Notes under the pieces: generated by a model
Databases searched by the model: none
The model's input: the letters and a program-made list of their open reading frames with translations, nothing else
Told to the model about the DNA's origin: nothing
From: Anaerotruncus colihominis
Lineage (GTDB): Bacteria > Bacillota > Clostridia > Oscillospirales > Ruminococcaceae
Length of the DNA: 64,000 nucleotides
Direction: 5' to 3'
Assembly: GCF_010206195.1 (NCBI RefSeq)
Contig: NZ_VIQT01000009.1
Coordinates: forward strand, 659,747-723,746
Part shown: positions 8,794 through 17,308 of the stretch, in pieces
How positions within the stretch are numbered: position 1 is the stretch's first letter
Layout: every line of letters begins with the position of its first letter
Program-made: the position numbers and the translations under genes

Positions 8794-10287
8794 ATGAAAA
8801 AAGTACAGCGTTTTTTAATGAACGCGATGATCATGACAGCGACCTCCTTATTGATGAACGGGATCGGCGTCTGGTTCAACGTCTATATTTCCAACCGTCT
8901 CGGCGCACAGGGCATGGGCGTGTTCCAGTTGCTTATGTCGGTTTACGCATTTGCTGTAACGTTTGCGACTTCCGGCATCAGCCTTGCGGCGACGCGTCTC
9001 GTCGCAGAGGAAACAGCACGTCCCGGCGGCAGCGCCGCTGCCGCGATGCGACGCTGCCTGATTTATGCGCTGACCTTCGGCGGCGCTGCCGCGCTGTTTT
9101 TATATGTCAGCGCGCCGGCGATCGGACAATTTTGTTTGGAAAGCGTTCAGACCATCCGGCCTTTACGCGCGATGGCTCTGAGTATGCCGTTTCTTGCCAT
9201 GTCCTGCGCACTCGGCGGCTATTTTACAGCCGTTGGCCATGTGGCCAAATCGGCGGCTTCACAGATTCTTGAACAGTTTTTAAAAATCACACTGTCTATC
9301 ATCGGGCTTACATATCTGATTACAGATAATCTGGAATCCGCCTGTATGGCCATTATGTGGGCTGGCGTTATAGCAGAAGGGCTTTCATTTCTGCTGGCAC
9401 TCCTCCTGTATCTATACGATGTACATCACAGGCGCGGTCCGGCCCGGACAGCCGGCCTTTCACGCCGGCTGCTTGGGATCGCGCTGCCTGTCGCAGTCAG
9501 CTCTTACCTGCGGTCAGGATTATCCACTGTCAAAAACCTGCTTGTTCCTGTGCGCCTGCAGGCGGCAGGACTCGCGCGCGGCGACGCGTTCGCAGCGTTC
9601 GGCGCGGTGCACGGGTTAGCCTTGCCCGTTATCCTGTTTCCCGCCGCGCTGCTTAATTCCTTCTCAAGCCTGATCGTCCCGGAGGTCGCCGAACGCCATG
9701 TCAGGGAACGCAGCGTCGCACATCTGATTGAGCGCATGTTCTCACTCAACTTGTTTTGCTCGCTTGGCATCTGCGGCGCGTTGTTCGCATTTGCGACTGA
9801 AATCGGCGCTGCACTCTCTCCCAACCCTGATGTGGGCGTCTATATCCGTCTGCTCGCGCCGGTTATCCCTATTATGTATCTGGACACAGCGGTCGACTGT
9901 ATGCTCAAGGGAATGGATGAACAGCTAAGCGTTATGCGGTACAATGTCGTTGACGCGGCACTGAGTATGGCACTTGTCTATATTCTGCTGCCGATTATGG
10001 GTATTAAAGGTTATATTCTGGTTATCTGCTTAAGCGAGGTGTTCAATTTTTCTCTCAGTCTTGGCCGCTTGATCAAGGTGACAAAGTTCGAACTTGATTT
10101 GACAGAACGTGTTATAAAGCCGATTCTATGTATCGCAATCTCTGTACTGGCGGCCAAAATCCTGTCTCAGGCGGGGCTTTTTTCAGATGTCACCGCCCTG
10201 TCTGGCGCCTGCGCGCCTGTAGCCGTGGCAGCAGTACTTTATCTGTTGCTGACATGGGTTTGCGGCATCGATCCACGGCGAATTTAG
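8794..10287 (+). CDS. SpoVB-like polysaccharide/lipid flippase (MOP superfamily)
   Basis: A 497-residue integral membrane protein with about 14 hydrophobic segments. It opens with MATSLLMNGIGVW-type and NRLGAQGMGVFQL motifs characteristic of stage V sporulation protein B and other MurJ/Wzx-like flippases of the MOP superfamily. In spore formers this group moves lipid-linked cell-wall or cortex precursors across the membrane. The ATG at 8794 is preferred over the upstream in-frame ATG at 8740 because it has GGTGA in front and the family starts here. The next gene is a cortex hydrolase, which supports a spore-related role, but a general wall function is possible. Confidence 0.82.
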   Translation: MKKVQRFLMNAMIMTATSLLMNGIGVWFNVYISNRLGAQGMGVFQLLMSVYAFAVTFATSGISLAATRLVAEETARPGGSAAAAMRRCLIYALTFGGAAALFLYVSAPAIGQFCLESVQTIRPLRAMALSMPFLAMSCALGGYFTAVGHVAKSAASQILEQFLKITLSIIGLTYLITDNLESACMAIMWAGVIAEGLSFLLALLLYLYDVHHRRGPARTAGLSRRLLGIALPVAVSSYLRSGLSTVKNLLVPVRLQAAGLARGDAFAAFGAVHGLALPVILFPAALLNSFSSLIVPEVAERHVRERSVAHLIERMFSLNLFCSLGICGALFAFATEIGAALSPNPDVGVYIRLLAPVIPIMYLDTAVDCMLKGMDEQLSVMRYNVVDAALSMALVYILLPIMGIKGYILVICLSEVFNFSLSLGRLIKVTKFELDLTERVIKPILCIAISVLAAKILSQAGLFSDVTALSGACAPVAVAAVLYLLLTWVCGIDPRRI

Positions 10288-10391
10288 AAGGCGGCTGGCT
10301 TCCTGTTTTCCGGATCTGTTCAGGTATAATCGCAGATGTCTCCATCATATCCATAAAGAGGAACTGCTTTGAGAAAAGAAGGTGTTTGTTG

Positions 10392-10826
10392 ATGGATGAC
10401 AGGGAGCTGTTTGCCCGATTGATCCAATGCGAGGCGGGAGGTGAAGGCGATAACGGTATGCGCGCCGTCGCAAGCGTCGTTATGAATCGTGTAAACGCGC
10501 CGGGCGGCGAATATAAACGTGTTGGGCAGGGCAGCATCCGCAAAATCCTGTACCAAACCGGCCAGTTTGTATGTATGTCCGAAACAGAGCGCGGTAAATA
10601 TAACCCACAAAATATCTATAATATGAGTCCAGAACAAATTCATTATGACATCGCCGATTGGGCGATCGCAGGCAACCGCCTGATGGATCTTGGTACAGCA
10701 CTCTGGTTTTATAATCCCTTTTCACCTACCTGCCGCCAAAATTTCCCCAGCCAGATTGGATACCTGATCACACGGATCGGCGATCATTGCTTTTATAACC
10801 CATCCGACGCTTATTTTAAAACTTAG
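10392..10826 (+). CDS. cwlJ: Spore cortex-lytic/cell wall hydrolase, CwlJ type
   Basis: A 144-residue Hydrolase_2 (SleB/CwlJ) domain without signal peptide, matching CwlJ rather than the longer secreted SleB. The catalytic Glu is in IQCEAGGEG (residue 14), followed by the conserved VVMNRV, FVCMSE, ALWFYNP and HCFYNP motifs. CwlJ degrades spore cortex peptidoglycan during germination and needs GerQ for coat localisation; a GerQ-like gene lies just downstream. The ATG is chosen because AAGGTG is correctly spaced and the family starts here; the longer open frame upstream overlaps the flippase gene. The stop codon lies at the edge of a palindromic insertion. Confidence 0.87.
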   Translation: MDDRELFARLIQCEAGGEGDNGMRAVASVVMNRVNAPGGEYKRVGQGSIRKILYQTGQFVCMSETERGKYNPQNIYNMSPEQIHYDIADWAIAGNRLMDLGTALWFYNPFSPTCRQNFPSQIGYLITRIGDHCFYNPSDAYFKT

Positions 10827-10985
10827 AAGCTGTGCCAATTGGGGGAAGCGCATGGATGCGAGGAAATTTTTTTGTCCGGCAAGGAAGGAAAGCGCGGGAA
10901 TTCTCACAGATTTCAAGCTTTCCTGACACGGTCCGAACGGGAAATTTTCCGCCAGGGCGCGTGCGTTTTCCATTGGTACAGCTTC
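10826..10985. mobile_element. MITE-like 160-bp palindromic element
   Basis: The ends are imperfect inverted repeats (GAAGCTGTGCCAAT at 10826 and ATTGGTACAGCTTC ending at 10985) flanked by direct TTA copies. Pairing continues inward: GCGAGGAAATTTT with GAAATTTTCCGC, and GGAAAGC with GCTTTCC. The whole unit can therefore fold into one long hairpin. There is no coding capacity. It sits precisely between cwlJ and gerQ. A structured RNA is the alternative to a miniature transposable element. Confidence 0.55.
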
Positions 10986-11006
10986 TTAAAGAGAGGTGCT
11001 GCATAA

Positions 11007-11405
11007 ATGCCAAACAACGACGGTTCTGTCAACATGGGACCATATGAGCCGACTCAGGAAGTCGCAGATCCCCAAAACAACGAGGAGGTTTACCTCGGGT
11101 CATTTAGTTCAATCATCCAAAACAATCTGGGAGCTTATGTTGCATGCGAGTTTTTAATCGGTACCAACAACCTGGAGCGTCGGGAGGGGATTCTTTACAG
11201 CGGCGGGATCAACTATGTCACACTGTACCAGCCAAGCGACGAAGCTTACATCGTCTGTGATTTGTATTCGTTGAAATTCCTGACTATCTATGATACGCGA
11301 AAGCGTCCGCGCGGCGGTATCAGTGGTTCTCCAGGCCCACGCAGATATGCGAACAACGCGCCGCAGTCACCCAATGGTTCCACTCCGCGTACGGCATGGC
11401 AATAA
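11007..11405 (+). CDS. gerQ: GerQ-like spore coat protein
   Basis: A 132-residue protein with a central block of about 80 residues (VYLGSFSSIIQNNLG to YSLKFLTIYD) resembling the GerQ/YwdL coat-protein domain, followed by a low-complexity Gly/Pro/Ser/Arg tail. GerQ anchors CwlJ in the coat and is crosslinked there by transglutaminase. Synteny with cwlJ strengthens the call. The ribosome binding site is AGAGG, about 10 bases before ATG. It is separated from cwlJ by the palindromic element. The assignment rests on partial domain resemblance plus context. Confidence 0.7.
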   Translation: MPNNDGSVNMGPYEPTQEVADPQNNEEVYLGSFSSIIQNNLGAYVACEFLIGTNNLERREGILYSGGINYVTLYQPSDEAYIVCDLYSLKFLTIYDTRKRPRGGISGSPGPRRYANNAPQSPNGSTPRTAWQ

Positions 11406-11417
11406 TACACGGGCTTA

Positions 11418-11463
11418 GAAAAATCCCGGGAAGCAGCCGATCGGTTGCCTCCCGGAATTTTTC
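11418..11463. terminator. Bidirectional terminator between gerQ and the MATE gene
   Basis: A hairpin of CCCGGGAAGCAGCCGAT against ATCGGTTGCCTCCCGG with a few mismatches, flanked by an A run and a T run. It lies between converging gene ends at 11405 and 11496. Confidence 0.75.
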
Positions 11464-11495
11464 CAATGATTTGAAAGCGTCCCGCTCCATCTGTT

Positions 11496-12821
11496 CTAAA
11501 TAAACTGCCGATTCTGCCATTTTCCACTCATAAGGCGCACCAAAAATACAACCGCACGGAACAGCCAGTCAACAAGCATCGCACACCATACGCCAAGCAC
11601 GCCGAGTCCAAACATCAGACCCAAAATATAGCTGAATCCAACACGGAACACCCACATGGAAACAATGGAAATAATCATAGTAAATTTGACATCATTGGCG
11701 GCGCGCAAGCCGTTTGGAAGGGCAAACGAAGCCGGCCAAAAGGTAAAATTGCCAATGCAGCAGACGAGGCCAAGCTGCCAGGCCAGGGCAGCAGTCTGCG
11801 CTGAAACCTCAAACATACCGATGATCGGACGCATCAGCAAAATAATGGAAAGATTGAGCGCCAGATTCATCACATAGGCCGCGCCGGTCAACGCCAACAT
11901 ATAGTGCTTCGCCAGCTTATATTCACGCGCCCCGATACATTGTCCAATCACCGTCACCATCGCCAGGCTGATCGCGGCTCCGGGCATCTGCGACATCGTC
12001 ATAACGCTATTGCCAACAGCATTGGCCGCCAACGCAATTGTCCCAAAGGTCGCAATCAATCCCTGTACCATGACTTTACCAATATGAAAAATACTGTTCT
12101 CCACGCCGTTTGGCACGCCAATGCGCAAAATATTACGGATCATAACCGGATGCGGCGAGAGATCACGCAAATTTTCGATATGTACGCGGTTTTGCTTGTG
12201 TGTTGTCAAAATAAAAAGGAATGCCGCAGCGGTCAAGCGCGCGATTAAGGAGCCAAGCGCCGCGCCCGCAACCCCCATCTTCAGTCCATAAATGAATGCC
12301 GCGTTAAATGAGATATTCACAATGTTCATAATCAATGCGGCAGCCATCGATATTTTGGAATTGCCCTGCGCCCGAAATAATGCAGCACATCCGTTGTAAA
12401 TTGCAATCAGTGGATAAGAAAGCGCCGAAATTGCAAAATACGTCCGGGCATTTTCCATGACCTGCGGCTCAGCCGAACCAAACAAGGTGTCAAGAAGCGG
12501 TATCTTCCAAATCAGACAGGCGGTCATTAAAATAAAGGAAAGCAGCGTGACAACCATCACAAGCTGTTTCGCCGCAATATTGGCGTTTTCGCCGTCCTCT
12601 TTTCCCAAATATTGTGAAACAACAATTGCGCCTCCGGTCGCCAGGGCGGCAAATACCTGGAGCAAAAGTATATTGATTGTATCAACGAGCGATACGCCGG
12701 ACATCGCCGCCTCGCCCACGCTCGAAACCATAAACGTATCGGCCACGCCGATCGTGGCGGCAAGGATCTGTTCAATAATCAATGGAATAATCAGACGCAC
12801 AAGGTCACTTCGCTTAAACAT
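11496..12821 (-). CDS. MATE family efflux transporter
   Basis: A 441-residue protein with 12 transmembrane helices in two similar halves. The opening (LIIPLIIEQILAATIGVADTFMV) and the later GVPNGVENSIF and SVMTMSQMPGAA segments are typical of MATE exporters, which expel cationic drugs or metabolites by Na+ or H+ antiport. The ATG at 12821 has AAAGAGGT upstream and begins at the normal position; 18 extra upstream codons are basic and probably untranslated. It is a single gene between two terminators. Confidence 0.87.
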   Translation of the reverse strand: MFKRSDLVRLIIPLIIEQILAATIGVADTFMVSSVGEAAMSGVSLVDTINILLLQVFAALATGGAIVVSQYLGKEDGENANIAAKQLVMVVTLLSFILMTACLIWKIPLLDTLFGSAEPQVMENARTYFAISALSYPLIAIYNGCAALFRAQGNSKISMAAALIMNIVNISFNAAFIYGLKMGVAGAALGSLIARLTAAAFLFILTTHKQNRVHIENLRDLSPHPVMIRNILRIGVPNGVENSIFHIGKVMVQGLIATFGTIALAANAVGNSVMTMSQMPGAAISLAMVTVIGQCIGAREYKLAKHYMLALTGAAYVMNLALNLSIILLMRPIIGMFEVSAQTAALAWQLGLVCCIGNFTFWPASFALPNGLRAANDVKFTMIISIVSMWVFRVGFSYILGLMFGLGVLGVWCAMLVDWLFRAVVFLVRLMSGKWQNRQFI

Positions 12822-12956
12822 ATCGGCACCTCTTTCCAATGATTCCATTTTGCGCTTTTTGAATAAAAACTTCAAGCCACTTGCAAAATTTCGTAATATC
12901 AGCTGTTATGCCCATCTATTTCAATGTTAAATCTGTATAAATTTTCCGAATCCATA

Positions 12957-13003
12957 CAATGGAAAAAGGCAGCCCCCATATAGGAAGCCGCCCTTTTCCA
13001 TTG
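12957..13003 (-). terminator. Terminator of the molybdenum hydroxylase-permease operon
   Basis: A 17-bp stem from CAATGG...CCATTG. On the minus strand the two DNA mismatches become G-U wobbles, so the stem is continuous only in that orientation, and the descending arm includes a TTTTT run. It follows the permease stop (13061) by about 60 bases. Confidence 0.7.
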
Positions 13004-13060
13004 TCTGCAAGAATGCAGAGAAATGGAGCAAACACTTACAGTTTATATGTCGGATAACAT

Positions 13061-14398
13061 TCAACCAATGACTTCTTTGACTTCATCGCGCACTGCATTC
13101 TGAGTAAATTCTTCCTCGCTGAACTCATAGTCGTTTCCAGGGAAGATCGCGTTGAGCAGGATACCAAGGAGCGCTGCAACCGCCAAGCCGCTAAGCGTAA
13201 TGGATGCGCTGCCTACATGGAATGTAATACCGCCGATGCTGTTGAAACCAAGGCCGCTGATCATGATAATTGCCGCGATCAAAACGTTGCGCGATTCTGT
13301 AAAATCGACCTGATTTTCAACAACATTGCGCACGCCGATGGCGGAAATCATGCCATAGAGGATGAACGAAACACCGCCAATGGTGGCAGTCGGGATTGTG
13401 TGAATAAATTCCCCGAACTTCGGAACAAAGCCAAAGCAGATCGCCACAACGGCTGCAATTTCCATGATGACTGGGTCATAAACCTTTGTCAGCGCCAGAA
13501 CGCCCGTATTCTCACTGTACGTCGTGTTGGCCGGGCCGCCGAGCATACCGGCGATGCTTGTTGCAACGCCATCGCCGATCAAAGTTCTGTGCAAGCCGGG
13601 GTTCGCGAGGAAATTGCGGTTACAGGTCGCGCCAATCGCCGCGATATCGCCGACGTGCTCCATCATGGTCGCCAAGGCAATCGGAACCATGATGATAATT
13701 GCGCTGACATCAAATTTTGCGAGAGTGATCGGTACCATTCCAATCATAGGGGCTGGGCCGACAGCGGAGAAATCAACGCCGCCGGTGACAACCGCCACAA
13801 TATACGAGCCAATAATACCGAGCAGAATTGGAATAATTTTGATCATGCCTTTGCCGAAAATATTTGCGGCAACGACAATCACAATTGCTACTACGGCAAG
13901 CAGCCAGTTTGAACTGGCGTCATTAACCGCATTTGGGGCAAGAATCAGGCCAATGAGAATGATAATCGGACCAGTGACAACCGGCGGGAAAAAATGCATG
14001 ATCCGCTTGATGCCGCAGGTGCGGATCAGCGCCGCCAAGACAGCATATACCAAACCGGCAATTACAATACCGCCGCACGCATAGGGCAACTTTTCCGCCT
14101 CCGTGAGCGCATTGCCCGCCGCATCGGTGAGCGGCAACGCCTTGACCGCTGCGAAGCCGCCCAGGAAAGCAAAGGACGAACCAAGGAAAACCGGAGCCTT
14201 ACGCTGCGTCACCAGATGGAAAAACAGGGTACCGATACCTGAGCAGAACAGCGTCGTCTGGACATTCAGACCTGTGATAATCGGAACAACAACAGTCGCG
14301 CCGAACATTGCGAACACATGCTGAAAACCAAGCACAACGGTTTTCGGCCAGCCCAGTTCCTTGGGGGCGTTGTAAATCCCAGTATTTTTGTTGGCCAT
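13061..14398 (-). CDS. Uracil-type permease (NAT/NCS2 family)
   Basis: A 445-residue nucleobase/ascorbate transporter with about 14 membrane segments. The helix-8 motif TMMEHVGD contains Glu247 and His248, matching the uracil-binding Glu of UraA. The family signature reads ENTGVLALTK (296-305). In this family a signature beginning with Glu-Asn is the uracil form, whereas xanthine and urate carriers begin with Gln-Asn. The start has AGGAGGT seven bases upstream. It is the last gene of the molybdenum hydroxylase operon, 96 bases after the Mo subunit, so it probably imports that enzyme's substrate. Uracil or a similar pyrimidine is my preferred substrate; this remains a prediction. Confidence 0.85.
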   Translation of the reverse strand: MANKNTGIYNAPKELGWPKTVVLGFQHVFAMFGATVVVPIITGLNVQTTLFCSGIGTLFFHLVTQRKAPVFLGSSFAFLGGFAAVKALPLTDAAGNALTEAEKLPYACGGIVIAGLVYAVLAALIRTCGIKRIMHFFPPVVTGPIIILIGLILAPNAVNDASSNWLLAVVAIVIVVAANIFGKGMIKIIPILLGIIGSYIVAVVTGGVDFSAVGPAPMIGMVPITLAKFDVSAIIIMVPIALATMMEHVGDIAAIGATCNRNFLANPGLHRTLIGDGVATSIAGMLGGPANTTYSENTGVLALTKVYDPVIMEIAAVVAICFGFVPKFGEFIHTIPTATIGGVSFILYGMISAIGVRNVVENQVDFTESRNVLIAAIIMISGLGFNSIGGITFHVGSASITLSGLAVAALLGILLNAIFPGNDYEFSEEEFTQNAVRDEVKEVIG

Positions 14399-14481
14399 AA
14401 ACTTACCTCCTCAATCGTGAAATCTCGTCTCCATTTCTCTATGTATCCAAGAGCCTACGCTCTGTATACCAGGCGCCCGGG

Positions 14482-14509
14482 GCGCGGGAGGCCGTCAGGC
14501 CTCCTGCGC
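14482..14509 (-). promoter_or_regulatory. Hairpin overlapping the Mo-subunit stop codon
   Basis: GCGC-GGAGGCC-TGAC-GGCCTCC-GCGC with one mismatch, lying over the TGA of the Mo-subunit gene and ahead of the permease gene. It lacks a U run, so it may stabilise or process the mRNA between hydroxylase and permease rather than terminate it. Confidence 0.45.
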
Positions 14510-16813
14510 TTTTTTCTCTTTCAGGGCTTTAAGCACATCGTCCGCTGTAATCGGCATCCGATAGAACCGGACGCCAAGCGCGTTGGCAACCGCATTGGCG
14601 ATTGCAGGCGCCCCAGGAACCATAACCGGCTCGCCAATGCCGCGCGCACCGAACGGACCAGTCGGCTCCGCATGCTCCGCAACCTTAACGACCAGCTCCG
14701 GCATATCGTCAGCGGTCGGAATTTTATAGTCGACAAAACTCTTATTGAGGACCTTGCCATCCTTGAGCTTCAGCTCCTCAAACAGCGCTGTTCCAAGCGC
14801 CTGTACCATCGCGCCTTCCACCTGCGCATCGTACAGCTTCGGATTGATAACCTTTCCAGGGTCAAAGCAGGAAACCATCTTCAGCACGCGGATCTCGCCG
14901 GTTTCTGTATCGATTTCGACCTCGGCGCCGTTGACGCCCATTGTCCAGAATGCGACGGGCTTTGTCCCCTGCCCTGTTTCATGGTCAAATCCCATGTTGT
15001 TCGGCACAACAAACGAGCCTTTGCCGATCAGAGGACCGTGAATGCCCGAAGCGTCCGGCATCGTCAGACCGAGCGCAAACGTGCTGATGGGCACCTTTAT
15101 CTCCGGATGCATCTTATGTACGACAAAACCGTCACGCAGCTCCAGATCGCGCTTCCCATAGCCCATCTTGATCTGCGCCAAATCAAGGATTTCATCGCGT
15201 GCGTCCTCGGCCGCCAGTTTGACCGCATTGCCTGCGCAGTATGTTGTGCGGGAAGCGACCGTCTGCCATTCATACGGCGTATGGTCGGTGTCGCCTGTGC
15301 GGATCGTGATCTTGGAAGGGTCGACGCTGAGAACCTCGGCCGCAATCTGCGTCAATGCCGTATCGGAACCCTGCCCGATATCCTGGCCGCTTGTCATCAG
15401 GAAGAAGGTGCCGTCCTCATTCATGCGGATAATTGCCGCTGAGGCAACGTCCGTAGGCATAGACGGCGATTTCCAGCCGCCGGCAATCCCTTTGGCGCGA
15501 ATCTTTGTCGGCGAAGGCGAAACGGACGGTGTGTCGTAATCCATTTCCTTAACAACCGTCTCAAGGCAATCCTGATATCCCGAATCCTCAAGCACCTGTC
15601 CGGTCCCGGTGATACCACCGGCACGCAGGCCGTTGATTCGACGGATCTCCACTTCGGAAATGCCGATCTCACGCGCGACCATATCAAGGTTCTGCTCCAG
15701 GCCGAAATGGATTTCGCACATGCCGAAGCCCCTGTATGGACCGCCAACCGGATGGTTTGTATAAACGCAGTAGCTGTCCGCCCATGCGTTCGGGATATCA
15801 TACGGGCCAAGCGCCGCCAGTCCGGCCGCCTTGACAATATTGACGCCGTATTCGGTATACGCGCCGGCATCCCAGACATATTCAACCTTTTCTGCAAGGA
15901 TTTTGCCGTCCTTGCGCACGCCGGTCTTGATTTTGATATGTACGCCCTGACGGACATAGGAATCCTCGAATTCTTCCTCGCGCGTATAATTAAGCTTTAC
16001 CGGCCGTCCGCAGTTGAGCATGGAAAGCGGGATTACGATGCCTTCAAGCGTCGTGCCGGCTTTCGCTCCGAATCCGCCGCCAACATACGGCGAGATGACG
16101 CGCACCTTGTTCAGCGGCAAATCGAACGACGCGGCCAACGCCTGACGAACCGCAAACGGCGATTGGCAGCTTGCCCAAACGGTCAGTTTACCGTCCGCTT
16201 CATACTGTGCGACCGCAACGTGCGGTTCGATCGGCACATGCTGGACATGCGGCACATAATAGGTGTGCTCCGTTACATAGTCGGATTCGGCGAAACCCTT
16301 CTCCACATCGCCCTTGCGCAGCTTGAAATGGTGCGAAATATTGGTACCCGCAATCGGGTGGAAGATCGGCGCGACCTTGTAGCTTCCAAGATCCGGATGA
16401 ATGATCGGCGCATCGGGCTTCATACCCTCGATTGCATTCGTAACGGCAGGCAGCTCCTCATATTCAACCTTGATCAGATCGACCGCCTGCTGCGCGATCT
16501 CAAGCGTCTCAGCCGCGACAGCCGCGACAGCCTCGCCGCGGAATTTGGCTGTGCCCACCGCCAAAAAGTTTTTATCCTCCAGATAGAGTCCGCCGCGCTT
16601 TTTATAATATTCGCCGGTGATGACGCTCTTAACGCCCGGCAGCTTTTCAGCCTCCGAGGTGTCAATGCTCAAAATTTTGGCGTGCGCGTACGGGCTGCGC
16701 TTGACCTGCGCGTACAACATACGCGCCATTTTCATGTCGTCAACATATTTTGCCTGGCCTGTTACCTTTTTGATTCCGTCAACACGATCAATCGATACGC
16801 CTACACTTTTCAT
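14495..16813 (-). CDS. Xanthine dehydrogenase-family molybdenum hydroxylase, Mo-cofactor subunit
   Basis: The 772-residue catalytic subunit of a three-gene molybdenum hydroxylase. The N-terminal a/b hammerhead domain (about 5-125) begins VTGQAKYVDD. The Mo-binding part carries VGGGFGAK, the GPYRGFGMCE loop and, near the C-terminus, GIGEPV with catalytic Glu728. Such enzymes insert water-derived oxygen into N-heterocycles, using FAD and 2Fe-2S partners to pass electrons on. The ATG overlaps the stop of the 2Fe-2S gene and has AAGGAGGTG upstream. Database labels would say xanthine dehydrogenase, but the uracil-type permease and downstream genes suggest a uracil/thymine hydroxylase. Nicotinate or purine substrates cannot be excluded. 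Confidence 0.88.
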   Translation of the reverse strand: MKSVGVSIDRVDGIKKVTGQAKYVDDMKMARMLYAQVKRSPYAHAKILSIDTSEAEKLPGVKSVITGEYYKKRGGLYLEDKNFLAVGTAKFRGEAVAAVAAETLEIAQQAVDLIKVEYEELPAVTNAIEGMKPDAPIIHPDLGSYKVAPIFHPIAGTNISHHFKLRKGDVEKGFAESDYVTEHTYYVPHVQHVPIEPHVAVAQYEADGKLTVWASCQSPFAVRQALAASFDLPLNKVRVISPYVGGGFGAKAGTTLEGIVIPLSMLNCGRPVKLNYTREEEFEDSYVRQGVHIKIKTGVRKDGKILAEKVEYVWDAGAYTEYGVNIVKAAGLAALGPYDIPNAWADSYCVYTNHPVGGPYRGFGMCEIHFGLEQNLDMVAREIGISEVEIRRINGLRAGGITGTGQVLEDSGYQDCLETVVKEMDYDTPSVSPSPTKIRAKGIAGGWKSPSMPTDVASAAIIRMNEDGTFFLMTSGQDIGQGSDTALTQIAAEVLSVDPSKITIRTGDTDHTPYEWQTVASRTTYCAGNAVKLAAEDARDEILDLAQIKMGYGKRDLELRDGFVVHKMHPEIKVPISTFALGLTMPDASGIHGPLIGKGSFVVPNNMGFDHETGQGTKPVAFWTMGVNGAEVEIDTETGEIRVLKMVSCFDPGKVINPKLYDAQVEGAMVQALGTALFEELKLKDGKVLNKSFVDYKIPTADDMPELVVKVAEHAEPTGPFGARGIGEPVMVPGAPAIANAVANALGVRFYRMPITADDVLKALKEKKAQEA

Positions 16814-17295
16814 TTGCGCACACCTCCTTCAGTATGTTCGGCCACATCTTCAATGGCCTCGATAATCTTCTTATATCCAGTGCAACGGCACAGGTTTCCG
16901 CTGATTCCCCGCGCGATTTCCTCACGGGTCGGATGCGGGTTCTCACGCAGCAGCGCTGTCGCCGTCATCAAGAATCCCGGCGTGCAGAAACCGCACTGAA
17001 GCGCAGCGTGCTTGACAAACGCCTCCTGAAGCGGAGATAGATTCCCCTCGCGGTCGGCAAGTCCCTCGACGGTTGTAATATGCGCGCCGTCAAGCTCGGG
17101 GGCCAGCACCAGGCAGGCATTGACCGGTTTGCCGTTCATAATCACCGTACACGCGCCACATTCGCCGGCGCCGCAGCCCTCCTTCGCGCCGGTGAGATCC
17201 AACTCCTCACGCAGCACGTTCAGCAGCGTTTTATTCGCGTCAACATAAAGCTCGACCGGCTCCTCGTTGACGAAAAAGTTCACCTGATATTTCAT
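16810..17295 (-). CDS. Molybdenum hydroxylase 2Fe-2S subunit
   Basis: A 161-residue small subunit with two iron-sulfur clusters: a plant-ferredoxin type domain (Cys41, 46, 49, 61 in EGCGAGECGACT...NAC) and an alpha-helical second cluster (CGFC at 101-104, CRC at 136-138). It shuttles electrons from the Mo site to FAD. The ATG at 17295 is selected because TAAGGAGGGGG lies 5-6 bases upstream and the protein begins MKYQVNFFVN; an upstream in-frame ATG adds 11 charged residues that overlap the FAD gene. It overlaps the Mo-subunit gene by four bases. Confidence 0.93.
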   Translation of the reverse strand: MKYQVNFFVNEEPVELYVDANKTLLNVLREELDLTGAKEGCGAGECGACTVIMNGKPVNACLVLAPELDGAHITTVEGLADREGNLSPLQEAFVKHAALQCGFCTPGFLMTATALLRENPHPTREEIARGISGNLCRCTGYKKIIEAIEDVAEHTEGGVRK

Positions 17296-17308
17296 CGCTT
17301 CCCCCTCC

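Noticed and set aside
10832-11047. 71-codon open frame between cwlJ and gerQ
   Set aside because: It lies wholly over the palindromic element and overlaps the start of gerQ; no ribosome binding site or domain was seen.
15707-16999. 430-codon open frame antisense to the Mo subunit
   Set aside because: The minus strand encodes all hallmarks of the hydroxylase; the antisense frame has no ribosome binding site or domain.
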